From positions 1 to 21,466 of the IMG/VR virus record IMGVR_UViG_3300047477_000157: 21,466 bases of DNA, one strand, 5' to 3'. Shown piece by piece: positions 15,097-21,466 of the stretch. This stretch comes from a virus. The translations under genes were made by a program, and so were the position numbers. Numbering within the stretch: the first letter of the stretch is position 1; each line of letters begins with the position of its first letter. The notes beneath the pieces are model-generated. The model saw only the letters and a program-made list of their open reading frames with translations. It searched no databases and was not told the origin of the DNA.

Positions 15097-18000
15097 TGGC
15101 AATCATCCAAGATGAAGGTAGTACTGCAAATCCCCTGCATATCGCGGGGGATGTTCATAACATTGGGAACTCAAATTTCCAAATCACTGATCCGTCCTCG
15201 TGGCTGGATACTCCGATCAATGTGGGGAAATTCGCAGTTGCCTCTGTTGCCTCTGGTGTGGAAGGAATCTGGAATACTGGCGTGATGGTGGCGAATGCTC
15301 TTGGCGCAGATGCTGAGGAAGTTCGCGCTGCTGACATGCTGGCATCTATGGATTCCTCCCTCTCGGAATACTATTTCCAGAACAAGCAATCCGTGGATGT
15401 TGCCGGCTTTGTGCTCTCTTCTCTGATCCCCGGCGGCGGGGCAGTGAAGATTCTCAATGCCGGATCCAAAGTTCTTAGGACTGCAGAGCTGACAGGGAAA
15501 CTAGGCGCGCTCACGCGTGCAACTACCGGACTCCTTGAGGCTCCAGATATTGCCAAGATTGCCCGCGGGATGGCTCAATCTGAGACTGCTATTTCCTCAA
15601 TCAATGCAGCCACAGGAACTGCGATTGCTCGCGGATTCGGAAAGGCTGCGATTGAATCCGCGGTATTTGAGACCGCGGCAGTCATCTCTCTCCAAGGATC
15701 CAATTTTGTTAAGGAATCCACATGGGAGGATCTTGCCAAGAATGCTGCCACAGGGGTTCTCTTGGGAGGCGCGATTGGCGGCGCTATTGATGCAATCGGA
15801 ATCCTAGGGAAAGTCAAGAAAGCTGTGGGGATTGAGCGTGCTGCTAAGAATGAAGAGCGTGCAAGAACTGCGCTAGCTCATGATATCTCTAGTTCCGACG
15901 GCCTCATTCTGCGCCTTGAGGATCTGGAGAAGAAGAGCATTCTCCCCAAGGACTCCACTATCGTTCCGCACACAATTGAATCCATCAATCTGGATATCAA
16001 GAAGTTCTCTGATGATATTGGTGGAACTTCCCATGGGCGCGCATTGCAAGATGCGGCACTCACTGCTGAAGCAAGAGAGATTGCAGGGCATCTCCAGAAT
16101 GTGAAGAGTGTGGGCGTCCTGAATCCCGAGACGAAGAATCCAGTCCTTATTAGTCTTTTCGGAGATGATGCTGGACGGATTGTTATTGGAGGTAAGGCCA
16201 CTCCGCGGCTAGGAGATCTATTTAACTCTGTGGATGAAGCCAAAGCCGCGATCGCTCGTTATTCAGGTGTGGGCCTCACGAAATCTGCCAGTATGGCGGG
16301 CGCTGATGTTCTGGAATCAGAGCTTCGCTACGCCGCATTCAGGGCCGCATCCCCTGAATCTGTGCGCATCACTGAGATTGTTTCTGGAGATATTCCGGCG
16401 CTTGAGTGGGCAGTTGCAAATCGCACTGCTCCTATCTCCTTCGCTGGGCGCGATCTCTCCAAAATGGCAGATGAGGAGCTCTTGCGATTTGTGCAGGCAG
16501 AGAAGCTGAATCTTGCGCAGGCACTTGTCGCTGAAGGAAAATCAATTCCTGAGGCCGCTCGCGCTGCTAACATCAAGGAGAGTGTGCTGCGTGGGGAAGT
16601 GAGAGGGGCTGGCGATGACTTCTTTGCAGCTCAGAGCAACTTTAATTCCTATCGCTCAAAGATGCAAGCGAAGAATCTGCCTGTAGATCCTGATGCGTTG
16701 CTTCGTCCTACTGTTGGGCAGATCACGTATTCTCGCACTGCACAGACTTCTGCAAAAGAGATCGCTGTGGAGCAGGGAATTGTGGATGCGTATTCCGTAG
16801 CTGCGAAGCGGAATGCTCTTGCATTTGAGGCAATGCGCGCAGAGCTAACTCCGCTGATGGGTGAGGGGGTTGTTGCAACTCTCCCTGAGCTTGGAACTCA
16901 GCAGATCCTGAGGGAGACCTTTAAGGAAGATGTGGGCTCCACGCTTCTGAGAACTGCGTCCTCCACAGATGGGCTAGCTGCAAAATTCGAGTACATTGGA
17001 AAGCAGGTGGATAATCAGACGCGCAAGCAGCTCTCAGTTCTGGATGACTCACTTCTGAATGCGGCTGTAGCAGTGAGAAATAACAAGGCCGCGGCTCTGG
17101 AGTTTGAAGCCCTGAACCAAGAAGTTAACCGCACAGTTCGGAAGTACATTCCAGTCACGCATGAGGGGAAGAATTATTTCATTGACGCGGGGGTGGACCT
17201 AACTACCACTGACTTGGCGGCCCTGATTAAGAATCCAAGCATTGCTCAGTTCCAAGCAGGCGCGCGATCTGTGATTGCAGTTGAGAACGCTGACGCATTC
17301 AGGCTACTGAAAAAGCACATCGCACACAATGATGATCTCATTCGCAGTTACGCTGCGATTGGCCGCGCCAGAGGTGAGCAGGTAGCGCATCTGGAAAGCA
17401 ATCTAGGAACCTTCTACGGGATCAAACCAGATCCTAAGAAGTATTCCCATGTTGCATTCGTGAAGGATAAGGATCTTGTGGAAGGCGCGGCAGGTCAGGT
17501 AACAATGATCCATGCCACATCTGCGCAGGAACTTGAGGCCCTCATGCAGGCGGCAAGGAATGCGGGATCTCGTTTCGATGTATTCGATCGCAAATCTGGG
17601 GAGATCTTCCACCAGCTCGCAGCTGATTATGATCGTAGCAAGACCCTGTGGAGAACTTCAGTTGATTCCTCCCTTGCATCTAAAGGGATCAATTCCAAGT
17701 TCTTCCAAGCCACAGATCCGAATGCGATTGTGGATGACATGATTGGATTCCATCGCGCCGCCATTGCTAATAAGGTCCGCAACGAGTTCGCTGCATATTA
17801 CCAAGAAGCCTTCAGCACAGTGCGTGGGTTAGGTGAGGAATACGCGAGAATCAGCGGCTCGAAGTATGGCTCCGCGATTGAGACGTGGCTGGATACGAAA
17901 GACAAGAATCCTGCATTTGATTACATCAAGACTGCGCTCAATATCTCGAAGAGAGCAGAGTATCCTGTGTGGGATGGATTCAATACGCTTCTTTCTAACT

Positions 18001-19661
18001 CATTCTCTCGTGCGTGGAATGGGCTCTCAGGAATCCTGAAGGAAACTCCCTCTCCTGAGACTCTTGCAGCTACCTCAGCAGAACTGGAGAAACTCGGCGC
18101 CAAGACTGCATATAATGATGCAGCACTTGAGATATTCAGGAATCATCGCGCAGGCGGGCAAGAGTTGACGAAGTTCGTATCCACTGTGAATGGAGCACTC
18201 GGATTCCTCACGCTGAGAATGGATCCCTTGAATGCGCTGAATAATGTGATTGGTGCGAATGTGCTTCTCACATCTAACGCGAAGAGTCAACTCAAGAATC
18301 TGAAGCTGGAGGGTATTGGAGATGTGCTCTCTCCGGGCAAGCTGATCTTTGAAGCGCAGCAAGAGTTCTTCTCGAAAGCAAAGCCGGGCATGGATCGCTA
18401 TATCAAGCTTGGCATTGTTCCAGAGAAGGATGTCTCAGTGATCCAGCAACTTCTTGACGATGCTGCAATTACTGGCGTTGAGACTGCATCTGAGCTTGGG
18501 AAGAGGCGCGGGAGGATTGCGGAAGCTACATCGAAGCTGATGAAAGGGGCTGAGAAGTGGTCAGGTAATCTGATGGCTGAAGCGAACACTCGCTATGTGT
18601 CTGCGCGTGTGGCTGAGAAGATAGGAGCGGCCCGCGGATTGGGAGGAACTGAACTCGATGTATTCGTGAATGGATTTGTGAATCGAGTCAATGGAAACTT
18701 ACTCGCATCTCAGAGGCCAGCTCTTTTCCAAGGCCCTCTAGGTCAGGCGATTGGGCTGTTCCAATCCTATCAATTTAACATGATGCAGAATCTATTGCGG
18801 AATGTTGCTGATGGGGAAGGCAAGACAGTTGCCATGATGCTTGGGATGCAGACCACTCTCTATGGTGCGAAGTCATTGCCCGGATTTGATTACATCAATA
18901 ACGGCGTGATTGGGATGGCCTCAGGAAACAAGGAACATCGAGATATCTATGATGCCACCTATGGCGCACTAGGAAAGAGTGGAGCTGAGGCATTGCTGTA
19001 TGGATTGCCCTCTAATCTACTTGGGGCTGGGCTGTTTTCAAGAGGTGACACAAACCCGCGCAATCTCACAATCATTCCAACATCTCTTGAGCAGATTCCA
19101 ATTATTGGGGCCACGCTCAAGATGTACCAGAATGGTATGGACACCGCAAGAAATATCGCAGGTGGGGCGGGCATTGTGAATTCTCTTGTGGCTGGCATTG
19201 AGCATAATGGAGTATCTCGCCCGCTTGCTGGAGTTGCTGCAATGGCAAGAGCCTTCACAACTGAAGGAGGTCAGAGCTTCTCCACAACTGGCAAAGGAAC
19301 TCCGATTGGATATTCTGATCTGATCTCTTGGTCTAGTGCAGTTCGCATGGCAGGCGGGAAACCATTTGATGAAGCCATCGCAAATGACAAGATCTATCGC
19401 ATCGGATATTACTCAGCTGCTGACAAGGCAAGAATGCTTAATGCTGCTGAGACCGCGAAGATTGCTTTCGCAGGGAATCCGGGCGCTGAACTTGATGCAG
19501 TATTGGATACCTATCTTGCGGCAGGCGGAAGGCAGCAGACATTTAATCAGTGGGCGATGAAACAGATGCTATCTGCCAACACCTCCACAACTGAGCAAAT
19601 GATCTCGCGCCTCAAGAGTGAAAGATCTCAGAAAGTGCAACAACTACTTGGAGGTGAATGA
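15096..19661 (+). CDS. Large internal virion (ejection) protein, 1521 residues
   Basis: This is the longest gene in the window, starting in a TAATG overlap (15094-15098) with GAGG at 15083-15086. It would be the large DNA-ejection protein that builds the channel across the cell envelope. Residues about 103-120 are hydrophobic. A glycine-zipper segment (GVLLGGAIGGAIDAIGILG, 220-238) could insert in membranes. A long helical middle follows. The C-terminal quarter has the pattern RPLAGVAAMARAF, then ISWSSAVRMAGGKPFDEAI, then YLAAGGRQQTFNQW, seen in large podovirus internal virion proteins. Unlike T7 gp16, I found no lytic transglycosylase E-S motif at the N-terminus. The holin gene follows directly with a 1-base overlap. 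Confidence 0.74.
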   Translation: MAIIQDEGSTANPLHIAGDVHNIGNSNFQITDPSSWLDTPINVGKFAVASVASGVEGIWNTGVMVANALGADAEEVRAADMLASMDSSLSEYYFQNKQSVDVAGFVLSSLIPGGGAVKILNAGSKVLRTAELTGKLGALTRATTGLLEAPDIAKIARGMAQSETAISSINAATGTAIARGFGKAAIESAVFETAAVISLQGSNFVKESTWEDLAKNAATGVLLGGAIGGAIDAIGILGKVKKAVGIERAAKNEERARTALAHDISSSDGLILRLEDLEKKSILPKDSTIVPHTIESINLDIKKFSDDIGGTSHGRALQDAALTAEAREIAGHLQNVKSVGVLNPETKNPVLISLFGDDAGRIVIGGKATPRLGDLFNSVDEAKAAIARYSGVGLTKSASMAGADVLESELRYAAFRAASPESVRITEIVSGDIPALEWAVANRTAPISFAGRDLSKMADEELLRFVQAEKLNLAQALVAEGKSIPEAARAANIKESVLRGEVRGAGDDFFAAQSNFNSYRSKMQAKNLPVDPDALLRPTVGQITYSRTAQTSAKEIAVEQGIVDAYSVAAKRNALAFEAMRAELTPLMGEGVVATLPELGTQQILRETFKEDVGSTLLRTASSTDGLAAKFEYIGKQVDNQTRKQLSVLDDSLLNAAVAVRNNKAAALEFEALNQEVNRTVRKYIPVTHEGKNYFIDAGVDLTTTDLAALIKNPSIAQFQAGARSVIAVENADAFRLLKKHIAHNDDLIRSYAAIGRARGEQVAHLESNLGTFYGIKPDPKKYSHVAFVKDKDLVEGAAGQVTMIHATSAQELEALMQAARNAGSRFDVFDRKSGEIFHQLAADYDRSKTLWRTSVDSSLASKGINSKFFQATDPNAIVDDMIGFHRAAIANKVRNEFAAYYQEAFSTVRGLGEEYARISGSKYGSAIETWLDTKDKNPAFDYIKTALNISKRAEYPVWDGFNTLLSNSFSRAWNGLSGILKETPSPETLAATSAELEKLGAKTAYNDAALEIFRNHRAGGQELTKFVSTVNGALGFLTLRMDPLNALNNVIGANVLLTSNAKSQLKNLKLEGIGDVLSPGKLIFEAQQEFFSKAKPGMDRYIKLGIVPEKDVSVIQQLLDDAAITGVETASELGKRRGRIAEATSKLMKGAEKWSGNLMAEANTRYVSARVAEKIGAARGLGGTELDVFVNGFVNRVNGNLLASQRPALFQGPLGQAIGLFQSYQFNMMQNLLRNVADGEGKTVAMMLGMQTTLYGAKSLPGFDYINNGVIGMASGNKEHRDIYDATYGALGKSGAEALLYGLPSNLLGAGLFSRGDTNPRNLTIIPTSLEQIPIIGATLKMYQNGMDTARNIAGGAGIVNSLVAGIEHNGVSRPLAGVAAMARAFTTEGGQSFSTTGKGTPIGYSDLISWSSAVRMAGGKPFDEAIANDKIYRIGYYSAADKARMLNAAETAKIAFAGNPGAELDAVLDTYLAAGGRQQTFNQWAMKQMLSANTSTTEQMISRLKSERSQKVQQLLGGE

Positions 19662-20146
19662 TGGATTGGACAGTTCTCTTGTCCCCCCTTCTTGGGGGGA
19701 TTGGCAGATTGGCCTCAGCTTGGATGGATTATCGTAATAAGAAACTTGATTACGAGCAAGAGCTGAAGATGCAAGAGATGCAGATGAAGCTGGACGAGCA
19801 GCGCGCGAAACTTCATCTGCAAGAAGTAGCCGCAATTGCCGAAGCTAATGTGGAGGAATCGTGGGCAACCGCGCTAAGCGCAGCTCTGGAATCAGAAGGG
19901 CAGAGGACGGGAGATAAGTTCATCGATCGCCTCTCTGCATCTGTGAGACCAGTGCTTACGTATTGGTGGTGCATGGTGCTGTATTCAGCATATAAGATTG
20001 TGCTTGCAGTTGTGGCGTATCGGGCAGGTGCGGGACTTCCTGAATTCGCACGCATCATAGTGACTGAGTTCGATGCCACTGTGATCGGATCCATCTTCGG
20101 GTTCTGGTTCGTAGATCGTGCGCTGCGCGGAAAGCTGGTGAGATGA
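19661..20146 (+). CDS. Holin, three-TM GTA-type (GTA_holin_3TM-like)
   Basis: This 161-residue inner-membrane protein would make the lesion that lets the endolysin reach the peptidoglycan. There are two adjacent ATG codons, 19658 and 19661. GGAGG at 19650-19654 gives 6 bases to the second and 3 to the first, so 19661 is preferred. A short hydrophobic segment lies at about 4-20, a charged coiled-coil-like helix at 24-62, then TM segments near 97-121 (RPVLTYWWCMVLYSAYKIVL) and 135-151. The RPVLTYWW motif and GFWFVDRAL near 147-155 are the hallmark pattern of the 3TM holin family. A C6/G6 hairpin lies at 19682-19700, just inside the gene. The endolysin gene follows after one base. Confidence 0.85.
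   Translation: MDWTVLLSPLLGGIGRLASAWMDYRNKKLDYEQELKMQEMQMKLDEQRAKLHLQEVAAIAEANVEESWATALSAALESEGQRTGDKFIDRLSASVRPVLTYWWCMVLYSAYKIVLAVVAYRAGAGLPEFARIIVTEFDATVIGSIFGFWFVDRALRGKLVR
19682..19700 (+). promoter_or_regulatory. C6/G6 hairpin just inside the holin gene
   Basis: A 7-bp stem, TCCCCCC (19682-19688) with GGGGGGA (19694-19700), has loop TTCTT and starts 21 bases after the preferred ATG. It encodes SPLLGG. It could slow translation or delay holin production, as in other early-coding structures of lysis genes. The Pro/Gly codons give part of the symmetry, so a regulatory role is only inferred. Confidence 0.45.
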
Positions 20147-20147
20147 T

Positions 20148-20615
20148 ATGATCGAGATTGCTAGGAAAGTCATCCGGATTTTCCTAGATCCTTTTGAAGG
20201 CAGGCATAGGCGAGGTAAGGATAAGCTCCTTTATCCTTACCTTTGCCCGGCCGGAAAAGCCACAATTGGATTAGGAAGCCTGTGCAGAGATCTCTCCGTC
20301 GCGCCAATTACAGATGAAGTTGCTGAGCTGATGGCGCAAAAAGAGATTGCCATGATCCTCAAGAAACTGAGAGTGCTATCCCCTGTGTTGTTTGCGCCTC
20401 GCCATTCGCGCCTTCTGATTGCAATAGTGGACTTCTGCTATAATCTTGGCTGCGGGGCGTATGCAGCAAGCACGCTTCGCCGCGTTGTTAATTCAGATGC
20501 CGATAATGTGGAGGCAATACAGGCGCAGCTACGGAGATGGGTGCATGGAGGCGGAAGGAAACTGCGAGGACTGACACTGCGCAGAGCGGCAGAGTGTAGA
20601 TTCATTGCAAGATGA
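20148..20615 (+). CDS. Endolysin, GH24 T4-type lysozyme (muramidase)
   Basis: This 155-residue muramidase would cleave the MurNAc-GlcNAc glycan backbone. ATG 20148 follows the holin stop after one base; the nearby purine-rich site is weak. The GH24 pattern is clear: catalytic E17 (PFEG), CPAGKATIGLGS at 33-44, ITDEVAELMAQ at 54-64, DFCYNLGCGAYAASTL at 95-110, and GGGRKLRGLTLRRAAE at 134-149. The usual Asp of E-8-D-5-T is replaced by C33, followed by five residues and T39, a known Cys variant. E17 and C33 are separated by 15 residues instead of about 8, an apparent 7-residue insertion. GYGH is replaced by GLGS. There is no N-terminal TM, so export must rely on the holin. Confidence 0.9.
   Translation: MIEIARKVIRIFLDPFEGRHRRGKDKLLYPYLCPAGKATIGLGSLCRDLSVAPITDEVAELMAQKEIAMILKKLRVLSPVLFAPRHSRLLIAIVDFCYNLGCGAYAASTLRRVVNSDADNVEAIQAQLRRWVHGGGRKLRGLTLRRAAECRFIAR
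20213..20242. repeat. 12-bp perfect inverted repeat inside the endolysin gene
   Basis: The arms AGGTAAGGATAA (20213-20224) and TTATCCTTACCT (20231-20242) are fully complementary with a 6-base loop GCTCCT, extendable by G-T pairs on each side. It encodes residues 22-32 and coincides with the extra residues between catalytic E17 and C33. A chance 12-bp match with a short loop is unlikely at this length of sequence (about 0.01 expected for loops of 3-10). There is no T run after it, so it is not an obvious terminator. Confidence 0.75.
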
Positions 20616-20634
20616 GCACGAAGTGAGAACGTAA

Positions 20635-20669
20635 AAAAGCCCTGATAGATTCGCTCTATCAGGGCTTTT
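20635..20669. terminator. Bidirectional rho-independent terminator between convergent operons
   Basis: A perfect 15-bp stem (20635-20649 paired with 20655-20669) with a 5-base TTCGC loop lies between the endolysin stop (20615) and the stop of the minus-strand gene (20673). A run of six A at 20633-20638 overlaps the left side, and T4-C-T4 lies on the right. It therefore reads as a terminator from both directions, with the stronger U run (six T) for minus-strand transcripts. Confidence 0.88.
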
Positions 20670-20672
20670 CTT

Positions 20673-21044
20673 TTATGGGTAACTTGCGGCTCGTTGCTCT
20701 GAGAGGCCATGTCCGATGCAGATGCGAGGCTCTCCTGATGTAAGGAACTGTCTTTCAATTGGCCAAAGTGCAAAGGCCTCTGGAACTTCTCTATCCTCTT
20801 CCGCCACAATGGAATAAAGTCGCGGCCACTTAATGGAACATCTGAGAGGGGGATGAGTTCCTCTTGTGAACTGGCTTGTCAGAATGTTCCCGGCTGCGGC
20901 CTTTGATCCGAATACAATTCCCGCCTGTTTTGCTAGAACTGGCCCGCTGATTGGCTCAGACGGAAATGTATTAGTATCAATGAGGCTCTGCACGTACTCT
21001 GTGAATGCCGCAATCTTGGTTTTGTCTTTCTTTACGACAGCCAT
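20673..21044 (-). CDS. Hypothetical protein, last gene of the convergent operon
   Basis: This 123-residue protein starts at the minus-strand ATG at 21044, behind GAGGA with 7-base spacing, and its stop lies 3 bases beyond the shared terminator stem. The N-terminal 60 residues are helical and Lys-rich (VVKKDKTKIAAFTEYVQSLI, PVLAKQAGIVFGSKAAAGNI), resembling a small helical DNA-binding or winged domain. The C-terminal half has basic, aromatic stretches (RCSIKWPRLYSIVAEE, LWPIERQFL). There is no signal peptide, TM or metal-binding Cys pattern. It overlaps the upstream gene by 13 bases. I do not recognise it. Co-location with an exonuclease suggests an early-region protein. Confidence 0.7.
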   Translation of the reverse strand: MAVVKKDKTKIAAFTEYVQSLIDTNTFPSEPISGPVLAKQAGIVFGSKAAAGNILTSQFTRGTHPPLRCSIKWPRLYSIVAEEDREVPEAFALWPIERQFLTSGEPRICIGHGLSEQRAASYP

Positions 21045-21268
21045 ATCGTATTCCTCGCTTTCAGTTTTCCGTGGAGTCCATCCACAAGCAACGTGATGCG
21101 GGCTTCATCATATAGGCCGTCTAGAACAATGTCAAATTCCGCGGCCACCACTGCTACTACGTCAATCCAGTCTTTGCAGTGTCCAGTCTTTTCAAGGATC
21201 TCAGGGAACTCTGCATGCAAGAGATCGAACAGAGGCATTGCCTCATCTGGGATATTGTATCCTGCCAT
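21032..21268 (-). CDS. Hypothetical small acidic protein in the convergent operon
   Basis: This 78-residue protein begins at the minus-strand ATG at 21268. I chose this start because GGAG lies 7 bases upstream and the exonuclease gene stops one base before it (TAACATG). An upstream in-frame ATG at 21316 would lie inside the exonuclease gene and has no clear ribosome binding site. The sequence is acidic and probably helical (EAMPLFDLLHAEFPEILEKT, CKDWIDVVAVVAAEFDIVLD) with a basic C-terminus. It contains one Cys. No domain is recognised. Tight coupling to both neighbours suggests it is produced with them. Confidence 0.72.
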   Translation of the reverse strand: MAGYNIPDEAMPLFDLLHAEFPEILEKTGHCKDWIDVVAVVAAEFDIVLDGLYDEARITLLVDGLHGKLKARNTIWLS

Positions 21269-21269
21269 G

Positions 21270-21466
21270 TTAAGGCTCCAGTGCTGAGAGAAGTTCTGCA
21301 AGATGGCGCGCTTCATTCATTGCATCATGCGGCGCGTAATGGGGAGTTCCAAGAAAGGGCTTCGGCATCTGCACAGCAGGAAGCAGATTCTTCAGTGTGC
21401 GATAGCACATCACATGACGAGAGTCGAAGCCTAGAGGGATTCCTAGCTGAGTGGCGGCGGCCTCTA
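21270..21466 (-). CDS. Partial DnaQ-like 3'-5' exonuclease (C-terminal part)
   Basis: This gene enters at the right edge and is truncated, so only the last 64 residues are visible. They include GIPLGFDSRHVMCYRTLKNL, then PKPFLGTPHYAPHDAMNEAR, then HLAELLSALEP. The spacing of an RT segment and then a H-x-x-H-D-A-x-x-x-A-R-x-x-A element is that of the final Exo motif of DEDD-type exonucleases, where the His and Asp bind the catalytic metals. T4 DexA or Rv2179c-type 3'-5' exonucleases are the best match by pattern. The N-terminal D-x-E motif is beyond the window. The stop lies one base before the next gene's start, so the three minus-strand genes form one operon. Confidence 0.66.
   Translation of the reverse strand, partial: EAAATQLGIPLGFDSRHVMCYRTLKNLLPAVQMPKPFLGTPHYAPHDAMNEARHLAELLSALEP

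Overview
This window is the late (structural plus lysis) region of a tailed double-stranded DNA phage. The gene set is a terminase large subunit, portal, scaffold candidate, SU10-like HK97-fold capsid protein, a T7 gp11-sized head-tail adaptor, a beta-propeller nozzle candidate and three consecutive internal virion/ejection proteins, with no tape measure, sheath or tail chaperone genes. That is a short-tailed (podovirus) layout. A GH24 muramidase and a 3TM-type holin suggest a Gram-negative, probably proteobacterial host. I cannot name the genus from sequence alone.

Layout on the + strand: 1-1400 terminase large subunit (5' end outside the window); 1416-3395 portal; 3331-3555 small gene overlapping the portal; 3562-4266 scaffold candidate; 4277-5521 major capsid protein; 5537-5566 a 13-bp terminator-like hairpin that separates the head block from the tail block. 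Then 5591-5887 small coiled-coil protein; 5911-6501 adaptor; 6491-9568 three fibre or appendage candidates; 9565-9729 a 54-residue protein; 9701-9961 a one-TM membrane protein; 9958-11466 nozzle; 11466-11966 small virion protein; 11966-19661 three internal virion proteins; 19661-20615 holin and endolysin. Nearly all genes from 5911 to 20146 overlap by 1-29 bases or abut, so they look like one translationally coupled operon.

At 20635-20669 a 15-bp hairpin flanked by A and T runs separates this operon from a convergent minus-strand operon (20673-21466). The minus-strand operon carries two unrecognised genes and the 3' end of a DnaQ-like 3'-5' exonuclease, which looks like the edge of the phage's early or nucleotide-metabolism region.

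There is no stretch longer than about 70 bases without a gene. I saw no tRNA, CRISPR array, insertion sequence or integrase, no convincing sigma-70 promoter, and no obvious repeated phage-polymerase promoter. The least ordinary signals are a 12-bp perfect inverted repeat lying inside an insertion next to the catalytic residues of the endolysin gene, a C6/G6 hairpin just inside the holin gene, the tiny genes nested at gene borders, and the unrecognised convergent genes.
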